From Hygrophila difformis (taxonomy: Eukaryota; Streptophyta; Magnoliopsida; Lamiales; Acanthaceae): a stretch of 64,000 nt of DNA. The position numbers and the translations under genes were made by a program. The notes below the pieces were generated by a model. The model saw only the letters and a list, made by a program, of their open reading frames with translations. It made no database searches and was not told the origin of the DNA. Each line of letters starts with the position of its first letter. The first letter of the stretch is position 1. The stretch lies in the NCBI GenBank assembly GCA_030278955.1, contig JAOANR010000004.1, positions 57,747,120-57,811,119 on the forward strand, read 5' to 3'. Shown one piece after another: positions 14,401 to 26,751 of the stretch.

Positions 14401-14851
14401 CTGGTCTGGACTCTGGATCGGAGAGTGAGTGAAGGAGTCTTACCTTTTTTTTTTTTACTAAAAGAAATCAAAATCACATTGGGCATTTATGGTGTCAATT
14501 GTTTTTTATTTCTACATAGTATCTGAGATTCTTCCCCATCTTGTCCACGCTCATATATAAATAAATATAATTAAGTCGGTTTAATAAATGAAAACAGAAA
14601 GAAATACTAATAACAACTGCCAAGTGCTGCAGACCGCCGAGTCCAACCAAACATATTCAATTAGTATTAATATTAAATTATTACTTAAAAGTGAAATCCC
14701 GATTCCATTGTCCATTTCACAATTTCACATGCACAACAGTAGCCAGTGCTGCCCCTCTTCAATATCACGAGCTCCCGGGACCCCGACACCCAAAGAGACC
14801 ACGCCCTCTCACGCTGTCCGATTGTCTTTGTCTCCTTCCTCCCTATCTATA

Positions 14852-15440
14852 TCTATATAATATATAAAAACAATATCCCTTATGAACAGTAACCTACTCT
14901 TATGAACAGTAACCTATCAATTATCTCTCACAAAAATCCCCTTATGAACAGTAACCTAGCTATTTCCTCAACATTCACTTTCTGCACGCAATCCAACACA
15001 CAATTCTAATTATCAATAACTCATCATAACTCAAAATGTGTATAAGAAAAAATTCCAAAAATTTGATATTTTAAATCTACATGATGAGACGAATCTAATG
15101 AGATCTCACTTGACTATGTTTTTTTTCTTATATAGATGTTATATAAGCATTACTCAAATTTGAATAATAAACAATAGCAAAAGTCAATTCCTTTTCACTA
15201 TAAAAATGAAGGAATTATTAAAAATAAGAATTAAAAAAAAAGAAACATAGTGCACTTTCAAACTATAGCAGAACCAAATTTGAGCGAAATTCACGTTAGA
15301 TAACTTAATTTCATTAATTATTATAGATAAAAAAATAGTACAGTACCAAATAAAAGATGGAACAAAACTTTATGGGTTGATAGTTGAATAATAAACAATA
15401 GCAAAAATCAATCCATTTTAACTATAAAATGAAGGAATTA

Positions 15441-15480
<40 letters not shown>

Positions 15481-16289
15481 AACAATGCAATTCAAAATAT
15501 AGGAGAACCAAATTTGAGCAAAATTCACATTAAATAATTTAATTTCATTAATTATTATAGAAAGTATGTTACCAAATAAAGGATGTAACACAACTTTATG
15601 GGTTGATATTATATTTATTCTTTAAATATAATTTCAATATTTATTATTATCTTAACCAATACTCTATTATTTGAAATTACAGATAAAAAAAATATATTGT
15701 AAGTTGATGTTATAATCATTAATGAATAACAAATATTTGTACTAAATAAATTAACTAAATTAGATAAATTGATATACGACAATAAGTTGATGAAACTATA
15801 CTCACTTTAATTTATTAATGGATTCATTTACAAGAGTATTTCTTATATTTTTCTAATTTAATTTGGAAATATCTACATCTTTATGAAATTTCTAATATTT
15901 CAACGCTTTAGGGTGAATCTATATCAATAATCAATTATCGAGTACAATACGATTTCACGCACTTTCTTTGTAAATGTATGACATTAAAGTCGTGAGTAGA
16001 AATGTTTTTATCTTTATTTTTTTATTTTTTGTCTATTCAACTATATTGTTTATAGTATAAGTATTTTTTAAGATACTAAATCGTACTTTAATATATAAAT
16101 ATTGGTAATGCAATATGTTGGTCGATTTCTATGCAATGTATAGATGTGCCCATGTAATGCAAAAAATAGTTTAAGGAAGGTTGGAGAATGTAATCGACAT
16201 AATAAAATTGAACAATTTTATTTGTTAAATTGAATAATTTTATTTATATGGTCCATAATTTCCGCCCATTGGGCAGGGGAAAATACTAG
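14852..16289 (+). mobile_element. Non-autonomous Helitron, copy 1 of a head-to-tail pair
   Basis: The 5' end is TC (TCTATATAATATATAAAAAC) directly after an A at 14851. The 3' end is CTAG at 16286-16289 followed by T. A GCCCA-T-TGGGC hairpin (16264-16274) lies 11 nt before the CTAG. These are the standard Helitron termini. Near the 5' end TTATGAACAGTAACCTA is repeated three times. There is no coding capacity. The interior contains MITE-derived sequence in two tandem, diverged blocks (about 15165-15380 and 15386-15607). Confidence 0.85.
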
Positions 16290-17721
16290 TAATATATAAA
16301 AACAATATCCCTTATGAACAGTAACATACTCTTATGAACAGTAACCTATCAATTATCTCTCACAAAAATCCCCTTATGAACAGTAACCTAGCTATTTCCT
16401 CAACATTCACTTTCTGCACGCAATCCAACACACAATTCTAATTATCAATAACTCATCATAACTCAAAATGTGTATGAGAAAAAATTCCAAAAATTTGATA
16501 TTTTAAATCTACATGATGAGACGAATCTAATGAGATCTCACTTGACTATGTTTTTTTTTCTTATATAGATGTTATATAAGCATTACTCAAATTTGAATAA
16601 TAAACAATAGCAAAAGTCAATTCCTTTTCACTATAAAAATGAAGGAATTATTAAAAATAAGAATTAAAAAAAAAAGAAACATAGTGCACTTTCAAACTAT
16701 AGCAGAACCAAATTTGAGCGAAATTCACGTTAGATAACTTAATTTCATTAATTATTATAGATAAAAAAATAGTACAGTACCAAATAAAAGATGGAACAAA
16801 ACTTTATGGGTTGATAGTTGAATAATAAACAATAGCAAAAATCAATCCATTTTAACTATAAAATGAAGGAATTATAAATAAATAAATAGATAAATAAATA
16901 AATAAATAAATAATAACAATGCAATTCAAAATATAGGAGAACCAAATTTGAGCAAAATTCACATTAAATAATTTAATTTCATTAATTATTATAGAAAGTA
17001 TGTTACCAAATAAAGGATGTAACACAACTTTATGGGTTGATATTATATTTATTCTTTAAATATAATTTCAATATTTATTATTATCTTAACCAATACTCTA
17101 TTATTTGAAATTACAGATAAAAAAATATATTGTAAGTTGATGTTATAATCATTAATGAATAACAAATATTTGTACTAAATAAATTAACTAAATTAGATAA
17201 ATTGATATACGACAATAAGTTGATGAAACTATACTCACTTTAATTTATTAATGGATTCATTTACAAGAGTATTTCTTATATTTTTCTAATTTAATTTGGA
17301 AATATCTACATCTTTATGAAATTTCTAATATTTCAACGCTTTAGGGTGAATCTATATCAATAATCAATTATCGAGTACAATACGATTTCACGCACTTTCT
17401 TTGTAAATGTATGACATTAAAGTCGTGAGTAGAAATGTTTTTATCTTTATTTTTTATTTTTTGTCTATTCAACTATATTGTTTATAGTATAAGTATTTTT
17501 TAAGATACTAAATCGTACTTTAATATATAAATATTGGTAATGCAATATGTTGGTCGATTTCTATGCAATGTATAGATGTGCCCATGTAATGCAAAAAATA
17601 GTTTAAGGAAGGTTGGAGAATGTAATCGACATAATAAAATTGAACAATTTTATTTGTTAAATTGAATAATTTTATTTATATGGTCCATAATTTCCGCCCA
17701 TTGGGCAGGGGAAAATACTAG
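16290..17721 (+). mobile_element. Non-autonomous Helitron, copy 2 of a head-to-tail pair
   Basis: Almost base for base the same as copy 1 at an offset of 1432 bp, with only a few substitutions and homopolymer changes (for example AAATAAATAAATAGATAAAT versus pure AAAT repeats). It ends in the same hairpin and CTAG (17718-17721). The first seven bases of the 5' end (TCTATAT) are missing at the junction. The next base, T17722, begins the TATA box of the phospholipase gene. Confidence 0.85.
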
Positions 17722-17730
17722 TATATATAA
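17722..17730 (+). promoter_or_regulatory. Putative TATA box of the NPC gene at the Helitron boundary
   Basis: TATATATAA lies 61-69 bp before the ATG, a normal spacing for a short plant 5' UTR, and abuts the CTAG end of the Helitron array. Removing 14852-17721 would give an uninterrupted TATCTATATATATAAC, so the insertion split the sequence inside or at the TATA box. Confidence 0.55.
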
Positions 17731-17790
17731 CTACCATTCCCACCACCAGTCAGTCCCCACATACACTCCACCGTTTCTCTCAACCCAATA

Positions 17791-20700
17791 ATGGCTCAAT
17801 ACAACACACCATTTCTCCTCCTTCTCCTCCTCCTCTCCCTCTCCCTCTCCGGCCACCACCGCAGCGTCGTCTCTGGCGCCGCGGGCAGCCCGATCAAGAC
17901 GGTGGTGGTGCTGGTGATGGAGAACCGGTCGTTCGACCACATGCTGGGGTGGATGAAGAAGCTCAACCCGGAAATCAACGGCGTCAATGGCACCGAGTCC
18001 AATCTGGTGAACGCCGCCGACCCGAATTCCCAGCGGATATTCTTCGGGGACCAATCGCACTTCGTGGATCCGGACCCGGGGCACTCGTTCCAGGAGATCC
18101 GGGAACAGATATTCGGTTCGAATGTAACCAGCAGCAACGCCACACTGCCGCCGATGAACGGTTTCGCGCAACAGGCGAGCTCACTCAGCCCGAACATGAC
18201 TCAGGCGGTCATGAATGGCTTTCAACCCGACAAGGTTGGTACCTCTATATTCCAGAACTCGGAATTCATCCACAGTAAAAATTCTAGCTGTAACTCATAA
18301 GAGAGGACCAAAGATGAAATAATTTTATTCATTTTAATTTACCACTTTAGATTAACGCACCAACCAGTTCTTTCGATTTTTCTTGTTGAAACTGGAAACA
18401 AAACAACCTTTTTTTTACATTGAAATAAAATGTTGTCGTATTTCTTTTATTTTATTTTAAATACTGAGAGATTAAACCTCATCAAAATGAAAATATTATA
18501 CTCCTCAGTAAACACTCCTACTTGACAAAAAAAAAAAAAAAAAAACCAATTGAAGGGTAGGCGTATCATGTACCACCTCACCAATTCTTTTTAAGTGTTA
18601 TGTTTCTATTCTGGACGTTTGCTAATGTACATTTTAAATTATTAATAACTCAAATTTGATACTAGTACAAATTCTAAAAATTTGATATTTAAAAACTACA
18701 AAATGAGACGAATCCAACAACATATCACTTGACTATATTTTTCTTGTATAACTATAAAAAAAGTCAAAGTACTACAATGAATAGAAAAAAAAAATCAAAA
18801 TGTAACATTTACTATTTAAAAATGGAGGGAGTAATACTAATATTTAATATAGATAGAGAAGTATTTATTTAAACTTTCTTTAATAGATTACAAACGTAAA
18901 AGCAATACTCTGGATAGATTTTTGGAAAAAATATTTTTTGTGTTTTGAATTCCGTGGGCCCATCCAAATGATATTAATTAAGATAAATCAAAGATCAGAG
19001 CAAAACAAAATCAAGGGAAATGTATTTGAAATTTAATTTGAAAGCGTTCTTTATAGTTTTTAGTCTTAATTTTAAATGAGGATTTTTTTTTTCTTTCCTC
19101 GTGCAGTGTCGAGAAAGCATAAAATTCAACTTAATGAGCTTCTATTTCACAAAAATAAAAAATAAAATTACCATATTTTTTTTGCTTGAACAGCCAATGA
19201 AGGCTAGGAAATAAAATTACCATATTGAAATCGCATTTGGAATTTCCGGTTTTATATTAATTTGAATATAATATTAACGTAAATTTTCGAATTCATATTG
19301 AAATATAATTTACCATCAATTCAAAGGTTGATTTGGATAGCTCTAGGTTAGAAATTTCATAAACAATCGGTATTTTTAATTACTTTCCAAAATGTTTTTC
19401 ATTTTAAAATTTTGAATACGAGATTTATAGGATACGTAGATTATATCATTGATTTTTTTTAAGTAAAAAGGAGGACGTATACGCAATAAAAGTGAGATTT
19501 TAGTAACTTTTCTTTTCAATGAAGTAGAAAATTTCAATTATTTGGTAGTTCATTGATTGTTTTTTCTTATATTTTCAAAAAGAAAGTTAAATTAGAGACA
19601 AGTGCACAAGTAATAATAATTAGGTTGGTTTCCGGTTGACAAAAGGGTGATCTGATTTTTGGACAAGATTTGATGCTTTTGTCAAAGTTGCTTTATTCCG
19701 AACAAAATGGAATTTAATTTATGTATATATAGACCCGAAAAGATAATGATCGGTTGTTAAGCACTTTCGACCATTACCTTAAGGTTTGGTTATCATTCAC
19801 ACATTTTGAGACAAAAGATGGAATCGAGTGAAGGGTGATATGATGATGGACCATCACCTGTCCAAAATTGTCTTTTTCAGTTCCTCCCATTCTAAATATA
19901 TTTTCACACACATATATTTTCTGATAAATGCTTTTCTGAAGGTAGACAAATAAATGTTACTACTATATTCATAATTTTGGGTTTTTAAAGTATGAACTAT
20001 AAATGGATTTTACAGAGAATTGCAAAATAATAGTACATGGATATAAATAGGAGCACGGTTACGACATTGATACTTTATACATCATCATGACATCATAGTT
20101 TATGCTCCTCATCATGTGCTATTGAATTAAATTATACTCCCACTATACAATTCAGCGGCTAGCAGTAAAATAAATAAATGAGGGAAAAGAAAATCAAATC
20201 ACCTGTCCATGATTATATGCGAATTCATCGAATCCATTGTAATGCAATTCATAATGGATTGTGTTGTCATAATCATAATTATATTAAGAGCATCTCACGT
20301 AATTGAATTTTTTGTTTATGAACTTTCTTAATTTGTGTGGAAGATTTTTGAAGATCGGTATATTTTTAATCGAATGGTATCATGGTATCATAATAGTACT
20401 GATCTTTTTCAACGTTGATCATCATCAAGGTTGGAGTCTACAAGGCGCTGGTATCCGAATTCGCGGTGATCGACCGGTGGTTCGCGTCGGTTCCGTCATC
20501 CACGCAGCCCAACCGTCTGTACGTTCACTCCGGCACCTCCCACGGCGCCACCTCCAACAAGCCCGAGCTCTTAGCTATGGGGTACCCACAGCGCACCATT
20601 TTCGATGATCTCGACGATGCTGGTGTATCCTTTTCGATATACTACCAGGATGCTCCGGCGGTGCTCTTCTACAAAAGCCTTCGGAAGCTCAAGTTCATCG

Positions 20701-21649
20701 GCAAGTTCCATTCCTATAAGTTGTCCTTCAAGAAGGATGCCGCGAAAGGGAAGCTCGCATCCTATGTTGTCATCGAGCAGAAGTACATGGACAGCAAGGA
20801 CAACCCGGCCACCGATGATCACCCATCGCACGATGTTTATCAAGGGCAGCTGTTCATAAGGGAGGTGTACGAGGCACTACGGGCGAGCCCACAGTGGAAT
20901 CAAACGATGCTGGTGATCACTTACGATGAGCATGGCGGGTTCTATGATCATGTTCCGACCCCAAACCAGGGTGTGCCGAGTCCTGATGACATTGTCGGGC
21001 AAGAGCCGTTTTACTTCCAGTTTGACAGGTTGGGAGTCAGGGTTCCGGCTATTGTTGTCTCACCATGGATTAAGAAGGGGACTGGTAAGAGCCTTACAAG
21101 CTTTCAGTCTTCGATCTGTAATAATCGAATAGTTAACATGTCGCGCCTTATAATGCAGTTGTACACGGCCCAAATGGCGTGCCCACACCAACATCAGAAT
21201 ACGAGCATTCCTCGATCCCGGCAACAGTGAGGAAGATATTTAATCTAGCATCGCCGCCTCTAACGAAGAGGGAGGCGTGGGCAGGCACCTTTGACGGCCT
21301 TTTCACTGTCCTAAGCGAGCCAAGAACAGATTGCCCAACGAAACTTCCAGATCCAGTTAAGATCAGGAAGGGAGAAGCAAATGAAGACGCCAAACTGAGT
21401 GAATGGCAGCAAGAACTGGTGCAGCTTGCGGCAGCTCTCAAAGGGGAAGATGAACTGACAAGTTATCCTCACAAGATTGCGAAGAATATGACAGTTAGAG
21501 AAGGCGCACAGTATATAGAGAATGCAATGAGGAGCTTCTTTGAAGCAGGGAAGGCTGCTAAGAGAATGGGAGTCGATAAAGAACAGATTGTGAAAATGAG
21601 GCCATCTTTGACTACAAGGACAGTGAATCCTCAGACAGGATACCCTTGA
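17791..21649 (+). CDS. NPC6: Non-specific phospholipase C (NPC6-like)
   Basis: Hydrolyses phospho- or galactolipids to diacylglycerol (phosphoesterase family PF04185). Exons 17791-18234, 20430-21084 and 21159-21649 join in frame to 529 residues, the usual NPC length. An N-terminal signal peptide is visible (residues 1-30, with a run of leucines). The family motifs are present: [11 protein letters not shown] (from residue 44), [10 protein letters not shown] (from 182), DDHPSHD and [10 protein letters not shown] (314-323). The C-terminal tail carries [11 protein letters not shown] and MRPSLTTRT. The phrases [20 protein letters not shown] and [12 protein letters not shown] look closest to NPC6 among the paralogues; this subgroup call is from memory of the family. 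Exon 1 is clearly GC-richer than its surroundings. It is convergent with the HPAT gene, and a tandem Helitron sits immediately upstream. Confidence 0.93.
18603..18836. mobile_element. Decayed Stowaway-like MITE in NPC intron 1
   Basis: Internal sequence matches the MITE family in reverse orientation (ACTACAAAATGAGACGAATC, CACTTGACTATATTTTTC). It ends in AAAATGGAGGGAGTAAT. The left terminus is not recognisable. The rest of this 2.2 kb intron (18235-20429) holds only AT-rich sequence. Confidence 0.6.
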
Positions 21650-22085
21650 TTGTCAATTTATACTATTATACACCATATATTGTAGCAAAAGACTGAAACG
21701 TGAAACAAGGAATATTAGTCTGGGTAGACAGGGGAAATCTATATGTTACACCATAAAATTCAATTGTACCAATGCAAGTAGTAATGTAATAAGAATGCAA
21801 CGACATATTTTTAATAAGAAGTGTTTTTACAAGAACTTAATTCCACACGGGAATTGAAATTCAGAGCATTGAATCAAATAAGTGAACGGAAGATCAACAT
21901 AGGGAGACATCTGCACAAAAGAATGCTATTTTGATCTGTACTGATGTTAGAGTTCTAAAAAAGTACTAACACTGAAAGACCATATCTGCTTCTACTTTAT
22001 ATTGGTTCTCATCAATTTGTATATGTTTTACCCTTACAATGGCGGCAAAAATCCATATACGAGTTTTGTACATCATACGTGCATC
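21650..22085. other. Convergent 3' ends of NPC and HPAT genes
   Basis: Only AT-rich 3' UTR-like sequence, with AATAAG-type polyadenylation-like signals near 21788-21817. No further gene seen. Confidence 0.6.
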
Positions 22086-24984
22086 TTACAGTGTGTCCCA
22101 GCCAGGAATGTTTGCGCTTGCCTCATTCACAGCCTTGACAAGCCTCACCTGCAGACAATTTAAAGTGATCACAATTTGATTTAACCATTCTGCCTCGTGA
22201 ATAGTGGGCTATAGTAAAAACACTTAGAAGGGATGAAGACATTATTAGCCTATAGTTAACTTTAAATGGGAAGCCAGGGGGCACTTATGATATGATTGTT
22301 TTGTGTTTAGGTGTTGAAAAGATTGCATGATGAAAGATACCAACAGCTGTTTCTGCATTTGTTCTAAAGTAGAAGGCATACCACACTTTCAGGGACACCC
22401 GGAGGAGGTAGCGATAAATTTCTTGGAGGAGGGCCACTAAGGTGGGATCTCTTGTCAAATCTCCATTCTCCAATCTTTCCGTAAGTTAATTGTCCCTATT
22501 TGTTACCACTAGTTAGAGAAGTCATATAGAACAATTCCTTTTGGACAAATAGCCAACACTCAAAGATAACAATTAACAAGAAAGTGTTGAAATTGAAGCG
22601 TAAGGACACTGCTTGAATACAAAGTATTTTAGGAACCAGTGTACCTTCATGCTATAATCGCATCCATATGTATAATGAAGGATGAACTTATTGCCGATTT
22701 CCGTATCCCATGGAGGCTAAAAGAGGGGAAGAAAGATCAAACCTTATGGATGATTATACAACAACAAAATATGTGGGTTTTAGCAGGAGTCATCCGTACC
22801 TGTAACATGAAATCCTTACGCAGGGTGTGACGCACTCCGTGTAATGCAGATGCAACAGCATACCCATACCTAACATGAATATGAATAATGGCCAAATTTA
22901 AAAATAATATATTGCATGCCAAGATTCTTACAATTAACTGTAAAATATATAGACGTTCATAATTTGTCTACAAGGCAACATACATTTCAAGAACCCAACC
23001 AAAAGCCTTGTCAGTCTCTGGATCATCTTTCATTTGTAATGACACATTCATCCATGTAGGTGCAATTTTCTCCAAAGTCGACTGCAACAAGTAAACTTAT
23101 ACCCATATAGCAATTACAAAATGCAAAGAAACTACTAAACTATGCATACAACATTGCAAGAATGCGATGCTTGAAAACAAATGGAGTCTGGTATAGTTTT
23201 CCATAACTCTAAATGCAATTAGTGGATGCATGTATTTCGGGAGGAATTCTCTCAAAAGCACTAAAACCTGATTTTGCAAGAAACAATCTTGGTAAAGTAA
23301 AACTCCCTTTAATGAGTTTCTTGGTTTTGCACCAAAACACACTAACTTAAAGATCTTAACCAAACATTGAAGAAAAAGTTATGATATAAAAAAAAAAAAA
23401 ACTAAAAAAGATAAAAATCAGAAAGCAAAATAAATGACACGTATTTCTCAAATCAAGCCTGGTTGTAGCAAAGAGAAATATTTCTGAGTCTGCTAATTGA
23501 GTAAGTACCATATACTTCCTCCGTTATTGAATGTTTTTTACAAACCAACTTTTCACGCAGTCGAATGCACATTTTACACCATTAATAACTCAAGTTCGGT
23601 CCAAGTGAAAATTCTAGAAGTTCGATATTTAAAAACTACAAGACGACATGAATCTAACAAGATCTCAGTTGACTATATTTTAACTTGTATAACTATGATA
23701 AAACTTTAAGTAAAAGTCTGTGCGTGAATAGTAACATATTTTCAAATGTCAAAAACATTCAAGAACGGAGAAAGTATAATACTATATAGATGCAGTCTCA
23801 GCACAAGATCTGCATAAAACAAAGTGGTTACATTTATTGAGGCAGTTACATATGTGGAATTCAGGACCATACCTTCTTTATAATTACAGGAGAATTGCCG
23901 ATGGGATCAATATTGGACACAGGGCCTTTCTCTTCAGGGTAGTATTTTCTCATGATTTTCTCATTTTCAGATGGCTTGATGTAGAAAAAGGGGAATGCAG
24001 CTGGATTATTTCCATGAGCCAAATTTGGCAAGGGATTAACAAAGATGTGATCAGGCTCTGCCATAAGTACATAACTGCATTGAAAAAAAAAAAAAGCAAG
24101 ACTAAGGATTTAGATAATGCTTAGAGATGAAGCGGCATGAAGCCCTAGCTGGAGAACATACTCTTCTTCAATTATGGCTTTCTCCAGCCACTGCACAAAT
24201 GCCCAAGGTCTATTTAAAACAATATACCCCTGTTGCAACATTCAATAAAAATGAAAAAAGTGAGCACAATGAATTGCATGGAAGGAAATCATGCAATGGA
24301 GAGAATAAATGTGAAAATAATAATCTGTTTAATGACTTATTATGAAGTACATTCTTTGGAAGCACATTAGGGCATTCTTTCATCTTCAACTCATTTAATT
24401 TAAGTATGGTACCAAAATCTAATATTTCTACATAAGGCAGAGCAAAATATCAAACTTAAAGAATGACCAAAAAATAAGGCTTAGCAAACCAGATATACAT
24501 CACATCAAACCAATCTAGTGGCTAAGTTCATTACTACATAATTTATATTTACAAACAAAACCAATACAAACTAATGACGTTCAATGCTTACCCGATCGAG
24601 CCCTTCGGGAAGAGGATCTACAACCATTGTGGGGATCTCGTCCATTAAATTATCAGGGTTTCCTGAATGCAAAACTCGAGTAAACCCTCCCATATCTGAT
24701 CCAGGTGCATCTTTCATTTTCTTGTACCAATAGTACATAACCCGACATTGCCATTTGCTATAAGGCGCATCTGTGGCTGTCAGAACAACATGGAATTTTG
24801 GACCACCCCTGCCTAGCTCGCGTCTACTAATCATAGGTTCATCCAACTCCCCTATACCTCCCTTACTAGCCTTGTTTATAAACATAGTCAGCATATTATA
24901 TGTTGCGAGGAAGAAGATAAAAGCCAATAACACCAAAAAGACGGGGGATGCGCCCCCCGTGTTTTTCCTCGGATTCATTTCCAC
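22086..24984 (-). CDS. HPAT: Hydroxyproline O-arabinosyltransferase (HPAT)
   Basis: Golgi enzyme that adds the first arabinose to hydroxyproline in extensins and CLE-type peptides. Exons on the minus strand: 24984-24592, 24229-24162, 24074-23873, 23081-22984, 22869-22800, 22716-22645, 22495-22382, 22148-22086. They join in frame to 359 residues, as for Arabidopsis HPAT1-3. One N-terminal membrane anchor (about residues 13-35) fits a type II Golgi protein. Conserved blocks include VVLTATDAPYSKWQCRVMYY, GFTRVLHSG, MAEPDHIFVNPLPNLAHG, NIDPIGNSPVII, the HYTYGCDY region, the GKIGEWRFDKRSHLSGPPP region and the C-terminus NIPGWDTL. Two junctions rely on GTATGT donors inside a run that would also read through. 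The paralogue (HPAT1, 2 or 3) cannot be fixed here. Confidence 0.93.
23512..23777. mobile_element. Stowaway-like MITE in HPAT intron
   Basis: The termini are TACTTCCTCCGTTATTGAATG and the complementary CATTCAAGAACGGAGAAAGTA. It is about 265 bp and lies in the intron between the exons ending at 23873 and starting at 23081. Confidence 0.8.
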
Positions 24985-25520
24985 TTAATCAAAACTTCTA
25001 CCAGAAAACACTATCCTTTACGAAGTCAAAACAAATCCAACTGCTCAAGCCAAAAGGAACCACGCTCTAAACCCATTAGATTCACCGGTTACCAAAAAAA
25101 AAAAAAACTAATTTTTGCCCAAAAGATATCTCACCATTATCATAAATAGCCAGGGATCATAGAAAGTGGCGAAAAGGTATGAAATCTATCAACTTTCCCC
25201 CAAAATCAACACAAAAATTTCAGCAATAGACGCTATAAAAGAGCTCCCGCCCCCAATTTACAGCCCCAAATCATAAACTTAAAAACCCCCTTGTCGGCAA
25301 TTTTGTCGCGGAGTACACGTACATTGCCTGAATCCACAAAAAAATAAGATAAAATAAAGATCACGAATTAATTCAACCAGACCAAATAATTCGCCCGAAA
25401 CGAAACGGATAAAAGCAAAACCAGATCTATGATCATACCAATGAAGCAAACGGAACCGAAAGGGAAGAAAAGGAAACGGGAATGGGAACGATCAAGCGCG
25501 GAGAGGGGGAAAAATGAGAA
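24985..25520 (-). promoter_or_regulatory. HPAT 5' UTR with probable leader intron
   Basis: On the minus strand a donor (CATTG|GTATGATC at 25438) and an acceptor (CTGGTAG, exon resuming at 24997) could remove a 441-bp leader intron just before the ATG at 24984. The leader would start near 25500 in a purine-rich stretch. This is inferred from splice signals only. Confidence 0.4.
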
Positions 25521-25989
25521 TGCGCGTAGGGAAATGCACAGCAGAGGATGCCTGTCGTCAACGTTTCTTCAATACATACATACTATAATAAAAGATAACC
25601 ATTAGTTTCGTCATTACTTCAATAAAAGAATTGATAATGAATTACTACTATTTGATAATGAATTATTACAGCTTTCCAAACTGCTGCTGTAAAAAAACTG
25701 AATAGGAATTTGTAATGACCTTTTGGATTAAAATTCTTAAGTGCAAGATTATGGTTAGATTTGTTGTTAAAATATAACTAGACTAGAAACTAGAAATGAA
25801 ATTTTGAAGGGCTAGGTTTCTCATTTCTGCATCCCTTATTCAGAATATTTCCGAGAATAGACCGACAGGCCAAAAGATTTTCTAATCAATTTACCATATG
25901 AGAAAGTCTACATAATTACATTCGAAACAACATAGTAAAAGAAGTAGTAATTAATACTTGAACTATCCTCAAATTTAGAGTATTAAATT
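25521..25989. other. Intergenic, HPAT upstream region
   Basis: AT-rich sequence without a recognisable gene or repeat. Its last eight bases are the left target-site duplication of the hAT element. Confidence 0.5.
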
Positions 25990-26259
25990 TAGGGATGACA
26001 AAAAAACTCATACCCAACGGTGAAAACAGAAAACCGAATTTTCGGTACGGTTTTGGGGAATGGTTATCGGGGATGGGCCGGGGATTGGGAATTTTTTCGG
26101 AGATTTTTTTGGGGATGGGGATGGGGATGGGGAAGTAATCCCCGCCCCGGACCATCCCCGATATAACTAATATATTATTTATTACATATTTATATATTGT
26201 AGTTAATATTTTATATATTATATTTTATAAATTTTACTTAGTCAATCCAAAATAATTAC

Positions 26260-26432
26260 AAAATGGATGAGAACTTGACATAGTTGTTATGTCACTATCT
26301 CTCACTCTTATGATTGAGGGTTGAATTCCCCACTCGGTGTTCCGGCCCCCTATCCTTCCCCCTACCCTCTGTAATTTGTATAGCATGGACTCTCACCACC
26401 TATTTATTTGGCCTTTTGACTTCGCAAAATAA
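26260..26432 (+). mobile_element. SINE nested in the hAT element
   Basis: The body contains a B-box-like GGGTTGAATTCCCC and the family segment GGCCCCCTATCC...CCCTCTGTAATTTGTA shared with the SINE at 41277. It ends in a short A-rich tail. An 11-bp duplication, AAAATAATTAC, flanks it (26249-26259 and 26433-26443). Confidence 0.75.
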
Positions 26433-26490
26433 AAAATAATTACTAAAACTTATTTATTTGATGGGTTGATCATATATTGGAAACAAATGC

Positions 26491-26751
26491 TACCTCCGTC
26501 TCAATGTTTTTATTACAGATAGTTTTTTTGCACTATTCACTTTTTAACTTTGATTCAAATTTTTATCATAGTTATGTAAGAAAAAACATAATCAATTGAG
26601 ATCTTGTTAGATTCATCTAATCTTGTAGTTTTAGACAAACAACTTTTTATAACTTTTCGTTGTACACAATTTAAATTATTAAACGTTAAAAATGTGTATC
26701 GACATGCGTGTCGGAGGCCTATGTAACAAAAAGAATGAGACGGAGGAAGTA
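26491..26751. mobile_element. Stowaway-like MITE nested in the hAT element
   Basis: The termini are TACCTCCGTCTCA and TGAGACGGAGGAAGTA. It is about 260 bp and closely related to the copy at 48690. Confidence 0.85.

Larger units (their letters stand above)
12762..14851. other. REN1 3' flank and original NPC upstream region
   Basis: No gene seen. It holds the REN1 3' UTR (about 12762-13030), SINE-like remnants near 13290-13400 and 14255-14400, a TAA microsatellite, and from about 14740 a GC-richer stretch ending at the Helitron insertion point. That last stretch probably was the proximal promoter of the phospholipase gene. Confidence 0.6.

Noticed and set aside
17731..18171. 146-residue open frame on the minus strand over NPC exon 1
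   Set aside because: It mirrors GC-rich coding sequence of the plus-strand phospholipase. Composition is arginine/glutamate-biased and there is no family match.
20303..20608. 101-residue frame overlapping the NPC exon 2 start
   Set aside because: It is out of frame with the conserved phospholipase reading frame and starts in the intron.
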